DNA of 18,613 nt, from positions 1 through 18,613 of the forward strand of contig CAYJLB010000042.1 of NCBI GenBank assembly GCA_964370845.1, given 5' to 3'. The position numbers were made by a program, and so were the translations under genes. The notes beneath the pieces are model-generated. The model was not told where the DNA came from. It worked only from the letters and a program-made list of their open reading frames with translations, and did no database searches. Position 1 is the first letter of the stretch. Every line of letters begins with the position of its first letter. Shown piece after piece: positions 1 through 8,327 of the stretch. This DNA comes from CAYJLB01 sp964370845 (GTDB lineage: Bacteria > Bacillota > Clostridia > Oscillospirales > Ruminococcaceae).

Positions 1-1832
1 AAATCGCACTTTTCTCCATGCCAAACTTTATAAATAAGTTTAAAATTTGATAAATCATTGAAATCTTGTAAATTTTCAACTACAAAAGATTTGTCATCGA
101 TTTTATCAATGTTTATAGGTGAAATTACTTGTTTAAATGTTTTTAAACCAGTTGAAACTGTTCTCATTGGAGTTAAAAGTCCGTCCATACAAAAGTTTGA
201 ATTGTTTGGCTTATCTCCGTAATCTCCACCATAAAAGTATGTTATATTACCATTTTTGTCAACAGTTTCAATTCCGTGATCGTACCATTCCCAGATAAAT
301 CCGCCCTGTAAACGTTTATATTTTCTGAAAATTTCTTGATATTCTTCTAAGTTTCCAGGACCGTTACCCATGGCATGTGCATATTCACATATTAAATGTG
401 GTTTTGCGTGAGCGTCATTTCCTTCACCTATCTCAATCATTCGTGATAGCCTTGAATACATAGTTGTATAAACGTCAGAAACATCTGCTTCTCTGTCACC
501 TTCATAGTGAACTAATCTGCTTGAGTCAATTTCTTTTATTTTGTTATAGCAAGAAACGAAATTTTCGCCTGTACTTGCTTCATTTCCCATAGACCACATT
601 ATTATACAAGGGTGATTATAGTGAGAAATTACCATTCGCTCACTTCTGTCCACATAAGCTTTTTCCCATGATTTTTCATCATTGAGCCAGGTATATCTTT
701 CAACCCATTCAAAACCGTGAGTTTCTAAGTCAGCTTCATCAATTACATACAAACCATATTTGCTACAAAGTTCGTAAAAATAATTCATTTTAGGGTAATG
801 AGAGCATCTAATAGCATTTATATTATGCTGTTTCATTAAAATAATGTCTTGTTCCACAACTTTAGGGTCAACTGTATTTCCGCCTTTTGGACTAAAATCA
901 TGCATGTTAACACCATTTATTAAAATTGCTTTTCCATTTACTGTGAAATTTCCGTCTTTTATTTCAACTTTTCTAAATCCAACTGTAACAAAAACTTCAT
1001 CAGTATTAGTTTTAAGGTGGAGTTTATATAAATTAGGACTTTCTGCTGTCCATTTTTTTATTTTACCAGCATCAATTTCAAAATCTAAAACTTCGCTTTC
1101 TCCGCTTAAAACTACGTCTTTTCCATCGAAAAGTTCATATATGATTTTTCCTTTTTCTTGTGTAATTACAGAAACTTTTAATTTTCCATTTTCATAATTT
1201 TCACATAAATCAGGAGTAACAAATAAATTTTCAATTGAATTTTTAGACTCAGAAAATATGGTTACATCTCTAAAAATCCCACTAAACCACCACATATCTT
1301 GACACTCTAAATAAGAACCGTCCGACCATTTGTAAACACGCACAGTGATATGATTTTCTCCCTTTTGTACAAATTCTGTGATGTCAAATTCGCTGGCTAA
1401 TCTACTAACTTTGTTATAACCCGCATGTTTGCCATTAATGTATAAATCAAAGGCGCTGTTCACCCCATCAAAGCGAATTATTGTATTGTTTTCAGTGTTA
1501 TCAAGGGTAAAAGTACGTCTATAAATCCCTGTAGGATTATTTGATGACACAAAAGGCGGATTTATTGGGAATAAGTACCAAACATCGGTGTAATGCATAT
1601 TCCCGTAACCTTGCAACTCAATGCAAGAAGGCACTGATATATTATCCCAATTTTCATCATTAAAATCAATATTTTCATAACCAATTGGAGAATATTCGGG
1701 AGCTTCTAAAAATAGAAATTTCCATTCTCCGTTAAGGGATATTTCGTTATTTCCACGATAGAAATTTGTTCGAGTTTCCCTTCTATTTATATGAAGAAGT
1801 GTTTCATCTTCCCATCTTTTTTTAATTCGCAT
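1..1832 (-). CDS. lacZ: Beta-galactosidase, GH2 family (3' end outside window)
   Basis: Cytoplasmic glycoside hydrolase that removes terminal beta-galactosyl residues. The first 610 codons are visible and the reading frame is still open at base 3, so the C-terminal part (long LacZ proteins are about 1000 residues) lies outside. No signal peptide is present. The N-terminal sugar-binding region includes the typical stretch around WWFSGIFRDV. The TIM barrel shows WSMGNEAS with the acid/base Glu at about residue 418, and ICEYAHAMGNG with the nucleophile Glu at about residue 483. The start is ATG at 1832, with TAGGAGGCG just upstream; this ribosome binding site overlaps the stop codon of the beta-phosphoglucomutase gene, so the two are co-transcribed and probably translationally coupled. 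It is the last visible gene of the sugar operon. Family assignment is firm; the natural substrate (lactose or another beta-galactoside) is not shown. Confidence 0.95.
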   Translation of the reverse strand, partial: MRIKKRWEDETLLHINRRETRTNFYRGNNEISLNGEWKFLFLEAPEYSPIGYENIDFNDENWDNISVPSCIELQGYGNMHYTDVWYLFPINPPFVSSNNPTGIYRRTFTLDNTENNTIIRFDGVNSAFDLYINGKHAGYNKVSRLASEFDITEFVQKGENHITVRVYKWSDGSYLECQDMWWFSGIFRDVTIFSESKNSIENLFVTPDLCENYENGKLKVSVITQEKGKIIYELFDGKDVVLSGESEVLDFEIDAGKIKKWTAESPNLYKLHLKTNTDEVFVTVGFRKVEIKDGNFTVNGKAILINGVNMHDFSPKGGNTVDPKVVEQDIILMKQHNINAIRCSHYPKMNYFYELCSKYGLYVIDEADLETHGFEWVERYTWLNDEKSWEKAYVDRSERMVISHYNHPCIIMWSMGNEASTGENFVSCYNKIKEIDSSRLVHYEGDREADVSDVYTTMYSRLSRMIEIGEGNDAHAKPHLICEYAHAMGNGPGNLEEYQEIFRKYKRLQGGFIWEWYDHGIETVDKNGNITYFYGGDYGDKPNNSNFCMDGLLTPMRTVSTGLKTFKQVISPINIDKIDDKSFVVENLQDFNDLSNFKLIYKVWHGEKCD

Positions 1833-1842
1833 AGAACGCCTC

Positions 1843-2478
1843 CTAAATTATTTCAAGCAAATCGGAAAAAGTATTTAAGTTATATTTAGCGATATTTGCT
1901 TTTACCGCATCGCCTATAGCAGCACAATCCATCTTTGCAGCAATAGAGGCCTCAACACCCGCTATTGCATCTTCAACTACCAAGCAATGTTCTGCTTCCA
2001 CATTTATCATTTCACCAGCCATTAGAAAAACTTCTGGGTCTGGTTTTGAATTTTTTATGTTATTTCCGTCTGAAATAGCTTGAAAAAGTTCTGTTATTTC
2101 GAGTTTATCCAATATGAATTTTGCATTTTTGCTTGAAGAACCAATAGCTAAGATTATTCCTTTTTCTATCATTTTATTTAATGAATCTAAAACCTCTGTG
2201 GAAATATCTTTTGGGGACATTTCTTTCAAATATTCTTTATAATAGTTGTTTTTCACTTCTAGCCAATGTAATTTTTCTTCCTCGGTTAAACTTCCGTCAA
2301 ATCTTTCTAAAATAATTTCGAAACTTTCATTTCTACTAACTCCACGAAGACGGTTATTTATTTCTTTATCAAAATAAATGCCCAGTTCGTCGGAAATTTT
2401 TTTCCAAGCTTTATAGTGGTATTCGTCAGTGTGACAAATAACACCATCTAAGTCAAAAATTATAGCTTTATAATTCAC
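1843..2478 (-). CDS. pgmB: Beta-phosphoglucomutase (HAD superfamily)
   Basis: Converts beta-D-glucose 1-phosphate to glucose 6-phosphate in the cytoplasm, the step that follows an inverting GH65 phosphorylase. The protein has 211 residues, normal for PgmB. HAD motif I reads FDLDGV, with the nucleophile Asp9 and acid/base Asp11. The cap region carries RLRGVSRNES, the hallmark of beta-phosphoglucomutases. Motif II is GSSSKN (114-118), the conserved Lys is in SKPDP (Lys145), and the metal-binding motif is VVEDAIAGV (Glu169, Asp170). The start is GTG at 2478, two bases after the phosphorylase stop; GAGGAA at the very end of the phosphorylase gene serves as its ribosome binding site. This tight spacing implies coupled synthesis of the two enzymes. 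Confidence 0.95.
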   Translation of the reverse strand: MNYKAIIFDLDGVICHTDEYHYKAWKKISDELGIYFDKEINNRLRGVSRNESFEIILERFDGSLTEEEKLHWLEVKNNYYKEYLKEMSPKDISTEVLDSLNKMIEKGIILAIGSSSKNAKFILDKLEITELFQAISDGNNIKNSKPDPEVFLMAGEMINVEAEHCLVVEDAIAGVEASIAAKMDCAAIGDAVKANIAKYNLNTFSDLLEII

Positions 2479-2480
2479 TT

Positions 2481-4745
2481 TTATTCCTCAATTTCTTTAA
2501 TATTTGTATTGTTATTTTCATCAATATCAATATTGTATAACTTGCCTTTAATGTTAATTTTAAAGGATAGATTTTTCCACTCTTTAGGAAGATTAGGTTT
2601 TACTTCAAAAGTTCCATTTTCTAAAATATTAACTCCTGCAAAACCAAAAACAACAGTTTGCCAAACTCCACCCGCATTAGCAGCGTGAATGCCTTCTCTT
2701 GTATTTTTTTGTAAATCCACTAAATCGATAAATGCGGCTCTCCTTAAATAGCGATACGCTTTGCTGGAATCCCCAACTTTTAATCCCATTACTGAGTATA
2801 CACTAGGACTTAAGGAAGAACCGTGTAATGCTCGTTTTTCATAATAGTGATAATTTTTTTCAGTGGTTTCTTTGTCAAATTGCTCTCCTAAAAGATGTAA
2901 TAGCATTACTACATCGGCTTGTTTAATAACTTGCGTAGTCGCTCTTTTTACTTCGCCTAAAATTTTAGGACGAATAGGCCAGTCGTTTTCGTCATATTCC
3001 TCAATAGTAACATCAAGCAAATCGAAATAGCCTTCAAATTGCTCTAAAATTCCATCTTCATTAGCTGTAGGAAGATAAATTTTATCTGCTACTTTATCCC
3101 AAGTCTCAAATTCTTCTTTGCAAAAATTCAATTTTTCTTGCAAATTTTCATATACTTTAGTGTTTTCAGCTTCCAACTTATTTAAAAGGCTAATCACATA
3201 TTTAATATTCCATTTAGCAAGATAGTTTGTGTATAAATTATTGTTAACAGGTTCGTGCCATTCGTCAGGACCTGTTACATTTGTGATTTCATATCTGTCA
3301 AATTTTTCATTATATTCGCATCTGCTAGCCCAAAAACGAGCAGTTTCAGTAAGAATTTCTATTCCAAAATTATGCAGAAATTCAATATCACCAGAAATTT
3401 TCACATAATTATAAACTCCATAAGCGACGGCACTTGTAACATGATGTTCATAGTCTGCAACATAACAACGATAACAACTCCCATCCGGCATTATAGTCCA
3501 AGCAGGGCATTGCTCCGTTCCGTCATCGGCTGATTCCCAAGGGAATTTTGCGCCTTTATATCCATTTTCTTTTGCATTTTCTCTTGCTGCATCAAGTAAG
3601 TTATGACGATATTTTTCTAGATTTCTTGCTGTTTTCGGAAAAACACAAGCAAAAAATGGCATCATAAAAAGTTCAGTATCCCAAAATGCATGTCCACCAT
3701 ATTCTTCGCCAGATAATAATTTTGCACCTACATTTACACGGTCATCATTTTCGCTTGCAGTACTCATTAAGTGGAAAATATTAAACCTAATTGCTTTGTT
3801 TAAATCATCATCTCCGCAAATTTTTATGTCAGCTTTATCCCACATTTTTAAGTAAACTTCTTTATGTAAATCTATTTCATTTTGAAATCCGTCTTTAATG
3901 AAATTATCAATTTCAGCAGATACATTTTCTTTAATTTTTTCGCTATTTACTTCACGTTGTGTATATATTGAAACATATTTTATAATTTCAACAGTTTCAT
4001 TTTCTGTTACATCACAATCCAAAAATTCAATAGCAGTTTCTCCATATGCTCCAAAAGTTCTTGTTTTGATTATATCTTTTCCATTTTTCAAAGCTTGAAC
4101 ATAAGAGCCTACACCTGTATGAAGAACTCTATCTCTTGTAGTTACTTCAACATAAGCGCCATTTTCATTAAGTTTGCTGTTTTCGATTAATTTTGTATGT
4201 TTTACTTTAAATCTAGGAGCATCAAGAAAATTTACCACTGCTCCATCGATAATATTTTCAATTTCTAATATTCCGCTGTAATTTAATGGAGTAACATAAA
4301 ATCTTAGCCCCATTCTATGGACATTTGCGCGGCTTACAAAACGTTCACATTCAATTTTAGTTTTTCTACCATTTTTATCTGTTGCAATCATTTTTCTGAA
4401 TAAAATCGAACTTTTCATGTCAAGTACACGAGAAAATTCTTCTATTTCAGCTTCTTCTATTCCAATTAATTCTTTTTCATTGTATAGTTTTAGTCCTAGC
4501 CAATTAGGTAAATTCGCTAGTTCTCTCATAAAAGTTTCTGATTTATCAAAAACTCCATTTACAAAAGTGCAAGGTAAGCTATCTTTTGTACCTTCTTCAA
4601 AAGCGCCTCTTACGCCTAAATATCCATTGGATAAAGCAAATAAGCTCTCATTTGATAAATTTTTTTCCTTTTCATATTTATCGTGAATGATTAAAAAATA
4701 TTCATCGATCATATTTTTATTATAAACAAATTTTTCTTTTATCAT
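2481..4745 (-). CDS. Glycoside hydrolase family 65 disaccharide phosphorylase
   Basis: Cytoplasmic phosphorylase that splits an alpha-glucoside with phosphate to give beta-glucose 1-phosphate; family GH65 inverts the anomeric configuration. From ATG 4745 it has 754 residues, normal for the family. It shows ESLFALSNGYLGVRG near the N terminus, GGHAFWDTE (about 351-358), FPWESADDG (about 401), GPDEWHEPVNNN with the general acid Glu at about 495, and KQADVV plus HGSSLS (about 608 and 641), the phosphate-site region. The adjacent pgmB supports beta-glucose 1-phosphate as product. Substrate is not resolved: kojibiose, nigerose, glucosyl-rhamnose and glucosyl-glycerol phosphorylases share this fold. 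I think the FPWESADDG loop argues against maltose phosphorylase, but this is from memory. The start is uncertain: no candidate has a good ribosome binding site. Alternatives are TTG 4778 and ATG 4712. Confidence 0.9.
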   Translation of the reverse strand: MIKEKFVYNKNMIDEYFLIIHDKYEKEKNLSNESLFALSNGYLGVRGAFEEGTKDSLPCTFVNGVFDKSETFMRELANLPNWLGLKLYNEKELIGIEEAEIEEFSRVLDMKSSILFRKMIATDKNGRKTKIECERFVSRANVHRMGLRFYVTPLNYSGILEIENIIDGAVVNFLDAPRFKVKHTKLIENSKLNENGAYVEVTTRDRVLHTGVGSYVQALKNGKDIIKTRTFGAYGETAIEFLDCDVTENETVEIIKYVSIYTQREVNSEKIKENVSAEIDNFIKDGFQNEIDLHKEVYLKMWDKADIKICGDDDLNKAIRFNIFHLMSTASENDDRVNVGAKLLSGEEYGGHAFWDTELFMMPFFACVFPKTARNLEKYRHNLLDAARENAKENGYKGAKFPWESADDGTEQCPAWTIMPDGSCYRCYVADYEHHVTSAVAYGVYNYVKISGDIEFLHNFGIEILTETARFWASRCEYNEKFDRYEITNVTGPDEWHEPVNNNLYTNYLAKWNIKYVISLLNKLEAENTKVYENLQEKLNFCKEEFETWDKVADKIYLPTANEDGILEQFEGYFDLLDVTIEEYDENDWPIRPKILGEVKRATTQVIKQADVVMLLHLLGEQFDKETTEKNYHYYEKRALHGSSLSPSVYSVMGLKVGDSSKAYRYLRRAAFIDLVDLQKNTREGIHAANAGGVWQTVVFGFAGVNILENGTFEVKPNLPKEWKNLSFKINIKGKLYNIDIDENNNTNIKEIEE

Positions 4746-4837
4746 TTTAATACCCGCGGCATCTTGGTGTTGCCACAAAATACAACAACTGAAGTAATTT
4801 TGTGCTTAGACGCCTACCTTTCTTAATTTTTAAAATT

Positions 4838-4912
4838 ATGATAAATCTTTTTTCTATTTTAGGCAACATCTCACAATTGCTACATTTTATTAATTGTGAA
4901 ATATTGCCTAAA
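4838..4912 (-). promoter_or_regulatory. Putative internal promoter with long dyad before the GH65 gene
   Basis: The gap between the permease gene and the phosphorylase gene holds a large interrupted inverted repeat. The outer arms are TTTAGGCAA (4858-4866) and TTGCCTAAA (4904-4912). The inner arms are TCACAATT (4871-4878) and AATTGTGA (4892-4899), with unpaired 4-base gaps and a 13-base centre. Read on the minus strand, TTGCCT (4861-4866) and TATCAT (4838-4843) are 17 bases apart and would form a moderate promoter whose -35 box lies inside the dyad. No T-run follows the dyad on either strand, so it is unlikely to be a simple terminator. It is either an operator for a separate phosphorylase-pgmB-lacZ transcript or an intercistronic RNA hairpin. 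Confidence 0.5.
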
Positions 4913-4974
4913 CAAAATCTTTAAATCATAATATTACATATGTCTATTTTTGATATTTTTTAGTTGATTTTTAA

Positions 4975-5796
4975 TTATTTAATAGCTCCAGAAGTTCCTT
5001 CAACAATATGCTTTTGTCCTATAAAGAATATTACGATTGGAGGTATTATCATTAGAACTGTGATACATAGCATTGGAATAATTTGTGTTTCGTGTACACC
5101 TTTAAAGGAAGCTAGTCCTAAAGCTATTGTATATTTGCTTCTATCTTGTAGATAGATAAGTGGACCTAAGTAATCATTCCATACGGATAGGAAATTGAAT
5201 ACACCGATTAGTATTAAAGGAGCTTTCATAATTGGAATAAAAATTCTTGAATAAATTTGGAATTGGTTAGCTCCGTCTATATAAGCTGCTTCCTCGAAAT
5301 CTTTTGGTATTCCCATTAAAAATTGGCGTAGTAAGAATATATAATAAGCTGAACCAAAAAACGCAGGTACGATAAGTGGTTTTAATGTGTTGATCCAGTC
5401 GAAAATATTAAACATCATATATTTTGGAATCATAGTAACGTCCCAAGGAATCATCATTGTGGAGAGTAAAATCATAAATAGTATGTTTTTGCCTTTAAAA
5501 TTAAATCTTGCAAATCCATATGCTACTAATGAACAAGAAATAATTTGACCGAGTGTAGTAAGAACTGCTACTAATATTGAGTTCCATAAGTAAGTTCCAA
5601 AAGGTTGAGCGTTCCATGCGTCAGAGTAATTTGAAAACAACCATTCCTCAGGAAAAAATTTCGGTGGATATGCGATTGCTTCCGTTTCTGTTTTAAAGGT
5701 TGAGATTATCATATAAACAAAAGGCATTAAAAAATATAACGCACATCCTGTTAAGACGATATACAATATAACCTTTGTGACTTTATTCATTTTCAT
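4975..5796 (-). CDS. Sugar ABC transporter permease, MalG/CUT1 type
   Basis: Inner-membrane half of a carbohydrate importer of the CUT1 family, paired with the MalF-type permease encoded just upstream. It has 273 residues, the normal length for this subunit, with an N-terminal hydrophobic helix and several later membrane segments. The cytoplasmic EAA loop, which contacts the ATPase, reads FEEAAYIDGANQFQIYSRIF at about residues 167-186. The start ATG at 5796 follows GGAAGGAG; a second ATG two codons later is also possible. The MalF-type gene ends 18 bases before. No sugar-import ATPase (MsmK/MalK type) is encoded nearby, so a shared ATPase elsewhere in the genome is likely, as is common in Firmicutes. 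The transported sugar is not shown. Confidence 0.92.
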   Translation of the reverse strand: MKMNKVTKVILYIVLTGCALYFLMPFVYMIISTFKTETEAIAYPPKFFPEEWLFSNYSDAWNAQPFGTYLWNSILVAVLTTLGQIISCSLVAYGFARFNFKGKNILFMILLSTMMIPWDVTMIPKYMMFNIFDWINTLKPLIVPAFFGSAYYIFLLRQFLMGIPKDFEEAAYIDGANQFQIYSRIFIPIMKAPLILIGVFNFLSVWNDYLGPLIYLQDRSKYTIALGLASFKGVHETQIIPMLCITVLMIIPPIVIFFIGQKHIVEGTSGAIK

Positions 5797-5814
5797 AACT
5801 ATTATCGCTCCTTC

Positions 5815-6723
5815 CTATTTAACTTTTTTTGATTTTTTTGCATTTTTAGCGTTTGCTTCATAGAAAACCCAAGTGGAAGATGAACGGAATACTACAGCTG
5901 TAAGACATAATATTATCACAAACATCACCCAAGCATTAGCACTTGCATAGCCTAATTCTTGATGTTTAAACGCGTTGTTATATGTATATAAACCATAGAA
6001 ATAAGTTGAGTTTAATGGTCCGCCACCTGTTAATAGCATTACAAGGGTTAATTGTTGGAACGCACTAATAATTGAAGTAATTACATTGAATAGGATGGTA
6101 GGAGTGATTATTGGCAAAGTAATGTTAAAAAATTGACGTAGAACACCTGCTCCATCAATGGAAGCCGCTTCGTAAAAATCTTTGGAAATACTTTTAATAT
6201 TAGTGTAGAAAATCAACATCATAGTACCAACACCAAAAGCACTAACTAAAATTACTGCAAACAAAGCCCACGCTGGGTCAACAAGCCAGTTTGGTCCATC
6301 TATTCCAATAAGTGATAATAAATAGTTTAGTACACCATAATCACCGTTTAATATCCAACTCCATAAAATAGAAACAGCTACTCCTGAAACTACTGTTGGA
6401 AGATAAAAAATAGTACGATATATTTTCACACCTTTAAGGGGTTGTGTTATTAACATTGCTAAAAACAAAGCTATAATTATATTAAGCGGTACGAAAATCG
6501 CTGCATATTTTAACGAAATTGCAAGAGATTCATAAAACTGACTGTCATCAGTAAACATTTCTATGTAATTTCCAAAACCAATAAATTCAGGAGTACCTGT
6601 TATCGACCAATTATGAAAACTCATCACTAATGATAAAATTAGTGGGCCTAATGTGAAAATCAATGCACCTATAATCCATGGCGCAATAAACAAATAAGGT
6701 GCAAGTTGTCTTCTTTTTTTCAT
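5815..6723 (-). CDS. Sugar ABC transporter permease, MalF/CUT1 type
   Basis: Membrane subunit of the same CUT1 carbohydrate importer. It has 302 residues from ATG 6723, chosen because AAGGAAGG lies 7 to 14 bases upstream; an in-frame TTG at 6747 would lie inside a hairpin and lacks a ribosome binding site. About six hydrophobic helices are visible, beginning with the stretch after RRQLAPYL. The EAA loop is YEAASIDGAGVLRQFFNITL in the C-terminal half. The C terminus is lysine-rich (KNAKKSKKVK). The gene follows the binding-protein gene after a 57-base gap that contains a stem-loop, and precedes the MalG-type gene by 18 bases. It is co-transcribed with both. Confidence 0.92.
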   Translation of the reverse strand: MKKRRQLAPYLFIAPWIIGALIFTLGPLILSLVMSFHNWSITGTPEFIGFGNYIEMFTDDSQFYESLAISLKYAAIFVPLNIIIALFLAMLITQPLKGVKIYRTIFYLPTVVSGVAVSILWSWILNGDYGVLNYLLSLIGIDGPNWLVDPAWALFAVILVSAFGVGTMMLIFYTNIKSISKDFYEAASIDGAGVLRQFFNITLPIITPTILFNVITSIISAFQQLTLVMLLTGGGPLNSTYFYGLYTYNNAFKHQELGYASANAWVMFVIILCLTAVVFRSSSTWVFYEANAKNAKKSKKVK

Positions 6724-6745
6724 AACAATACCTTCCTTCTTTAAC

Positions 6746-6773
6746 AAGAGCTACAGCTGCTGCCGTAGCTCTT
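6746..6773 (-). other. Intercistronic stem-loop between binding protein and permease genes
   Basis: A perfect 9-bp inverted repeat, AAGAGCTAC and GTAGCTCTT, surrounds a 10-base loop. It sits between the binding-protein stop codon and the ribosome binding site of the MalF-type gene. No U-run follows on the minus strand, so it does not look like a full terminator. Hairpins at this place in importer operons commonly protect the upstream binding-protein mRNA and lower permease expression; that role here is inferred. Confidence 0.65.
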
Positions 6774-6780
6774 TAATAAA

Positions 6781-8007
6781 CTATTTTAATTCTTCTACTG
6801 CATCATTAAGTACAAGTGTTGGGTCTTCTAAAGTACTAGGGTTATAAATTCTTTCAAATGCGTAAAGAAGTTCTTCGTTAATTACTGACCAGTCATCAGG
6901 AACAATATTACTTGTTGGAACATAACCGCTGCTTTGTTCTAGCATTTGATAGAATGCTTCATATGCTGGGTCAGTTAAAACACCGTGTTCTTCTGCAACT
7001 GATTTAAGTGGTGGTAATTCATAATCTAAACGTTCAACGTTTAATTCTTCGCTTGTCCAATATTTAATAAATTCCCATGCTGCATCTTTGTTTTCAGAGT
7101 CAGCGGACATTGCAACACCTGAAGTAGAAACTACACTCGCAGAAGGAGCGCTTCCAAACATAGGAACTTTTTCAAGACCGTAATCAATTCCTGCTTCGAT
7201 TGCAGAACCTAATGCCCATGATGCATTGATGTACATAGCAGTAGAACCTGCTGCAAATTCAGTATAACCTGAACCAGAAGTTCCGATTGCATGTCCGTCA
7301 AGTGTCATTTGTTGGAATAAGCTTAATACTTCAATAGCTTCTGGTGAATTAAGATTTCCTTCTAAGTTACCTGTTTCATCAACATATCCTGTGCCATTTC
7401 CCCATAAAAACATTTCAAAGTCAAAGATATATGGAACCATTTTGTAAGAGTATCCTGTTACACCGTCAACATTTTCTGTGATAGTTTTTGCAGCAGCTTT
7501 TACATCGTCCCATGTCCATTGATCTGTTGGGTAATCTATGCCAGCAGCATCAAAGTGTGCTTTATTATAGTATAGTGCGTGAGTTGAAAATCCTACTGGA
7601 ATGCCATAAGTTTTTCCTTCGAAAGAGTTGTATTCTAAAACCGCTTCAAAAAAGTTATCTTTATACTCTGCGCCTTCTTGTTCTATGTATGAATCTAGTG
7701 GTTCTAATCCTCCTGAATATACTGGATAATTCCACATGTACATTACATCAGGAGCGTCGCCAGCACCCATACTTGCATTGATTTTTGTATCATATTCTCC
7801 GCCGTACGCCTCTAGCGTAACATAAATTTCTTCTTGACTTTGGTTAAATCTGTCTACTAACGCTTGTTGTTCATCTAAATTATCTGCCGAATCCCAAGTT
7901 GAAAATCTAATTTTAGTTTTTCCTGCGTTAGGGTCTGCCTCACATCCTGTTGCCAACAATAAACTAGCTGCTAAAATAGTGCAAACCGCCATTTTAATTT
8001 TTTTCAT
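6781..8007 (-). CDS. Sugar ABC transporter substrate-binding lipoprotein
   Basis: Extracytoplasmic binding protein (SBP_bac_1 type, MalE-like) that captures the sugar for the CUT1 permeases encoded downstream. The start is ATG 8007, preceded by GGAGGA with 7-base spacing; 18 further in-frame codons upstream overlap the promoter and are not used. The signal peptide ends in the lipobox LATGC, with the lipidated Cys at residue 22. The mature protein begins with a typical stretch, IRFSTWDSADN. Total length is 408 residues, normal for the family. It is the first gene of the minus-strand sugar operon, driven by the promoter at 8052-8080. Ligand is unknown; the downstream phosphorylase and beta-galactosidase suggest an oligosaccharide with glucosyl and galactosyl units. 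Confidence 0.93.
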   Translation of the reverse strand: MKKIKMAVCTILAASLLLATGCEADPNAGKTKIRFSTWDSADNLDEQQALVDRFNQSQEEIYVTLEAYGGEYDTKINASMGAGDAPDVMYMWNYPVYSGGLEPLDSYIEQEGAEYKDNFFEAVLEYNSFEGKTYGIPVGFSTHALYYNKAHFDAAGIDYPTDQWTWDDVKAAAKTITENVDGVTGYSYKMVPYIFDFEMFLWGNGTGYVDETGNLEGNLNSPEAIEVLSLFQQMTLDGHAIGTSGSGYTEFAAGSTAMYINASWALGSAIEAGIDYGLEKVPMFGSAPSASVVSTSGVAMSADSENKDAAWEFIKYWTSEELNVERLDYELPPLKSVAEEHGVLTDPAYEAFYQMLEQSSGYVPTSNIVPDDWSVINEELLYAFERIYNPSTLEDPTLVLNDAVEELK

Positions 8008-8051
8008 TTTTTCGTCCTCCAATAAAATTGAATTTGGTATCCCGTAACCAT

Positions 8052-8096
8052 ATGTTAGCACAAACTTAGTAAAATGTCAATATTTTACTAAGTAAA
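8052..8096 (-). promoter_or_regulatory. Promoter of the sugar operon with repeated operator elements
   Basis: Read on the minus strand, TTGACA (8075-8080) and TAACAT (8052-8057) are separated by exactly 17 bases, a strong promoter about 45 bases before the lipoprotein start. An 11-bp perfect inverted repeat, CTTAGTAAAAT (8065-8075) and ATTTTACTAAG (8082-8092), brackets the -35 box. Within it, TTTACTAAGTAAA (8084-8096) is itself a 13-base palindrome, and a related half-site covers the promoter spacer, with centres 23 bp apart. This is the arrangement expected for a repressor that blocks RNA polymerase. No matching regulator gene is in the window. The rest of the 320-base divergent gap holds the sulfatase promoter and AT-rich sequence. 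Confidence 0.75.
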
Positions 8097-8212
8097 TTTT
8101 ACATTTTTACCTATTGAACAAATAGATATCTCGATTTTTGGCTATTTGTCACAAACGACATTAATATATAAAACATTTTGAGATATATTGTCGTTATATC
8201 ACAAAAAAACAC

Positions 8213-8241
8213 TTGACATATTCGCTATAGCGATATATAAT
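8213..8241 (+). promoter_or_regulatory. Consensus promoter of the sulfatase gene with central palindrome
   Basis: TTGACA (8213-8218) and TATAAT (8236-8241) are both perfect and are 17 bases apart. A perfect 12-bp palindrome, TCGCTATAGCGA (8222-8233), fills most of the spacer, and the half-site TCGCTA recurs at 8286-8291 in the leader. A perfect-consensus promoter with a dyad in its spacer normally needs a repressor. A weaker repeat, GATATA and TATATC (8182-8200), lies just upstream. The leader is about 80 bases and ends in AGGAGGT (8317-8323). A TTTTACTAA element (8306-8314) related to the operator of the divergent operon lies just before that site. Confidence 0.8.
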
Positions 8242-8327
8242 TATCGCATATCCCATAGGTGGTAATTTTATATTTGAAATAAAATTCGCTAGTTTAATTT
8301 TAATGTTTTACTAAACAGGAGGTAATA

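Noticed and set aside
844..1197. Open frame of 117 codons on the plus strand.
   Set aside because: It lies fully antisense to lacZ, has no ribosome binding site and gives a low-complexity Ser/Phe-rich product.
4892..4912. AATTGTGAG resembles the start of the Escherichia coli lac operator, in an operon with a lacZ gene.
   Set aside because: Only nine bases agree, the right half of the lac operator is missing, and the local dyad pairs differently. Treated as coincidence.
4858..4912. The long dyad as an intrinsic terminator of the importer genes.
   Set aside because: No T-run follows on the minus strand (A-rich instead) or on the plus strand.
7488..7781. Open frame of 97 codons on the plus strand.
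   Set aside because: Antisense to the sugar-binding lipoprotein gene, with no family resemblance and no start signals.
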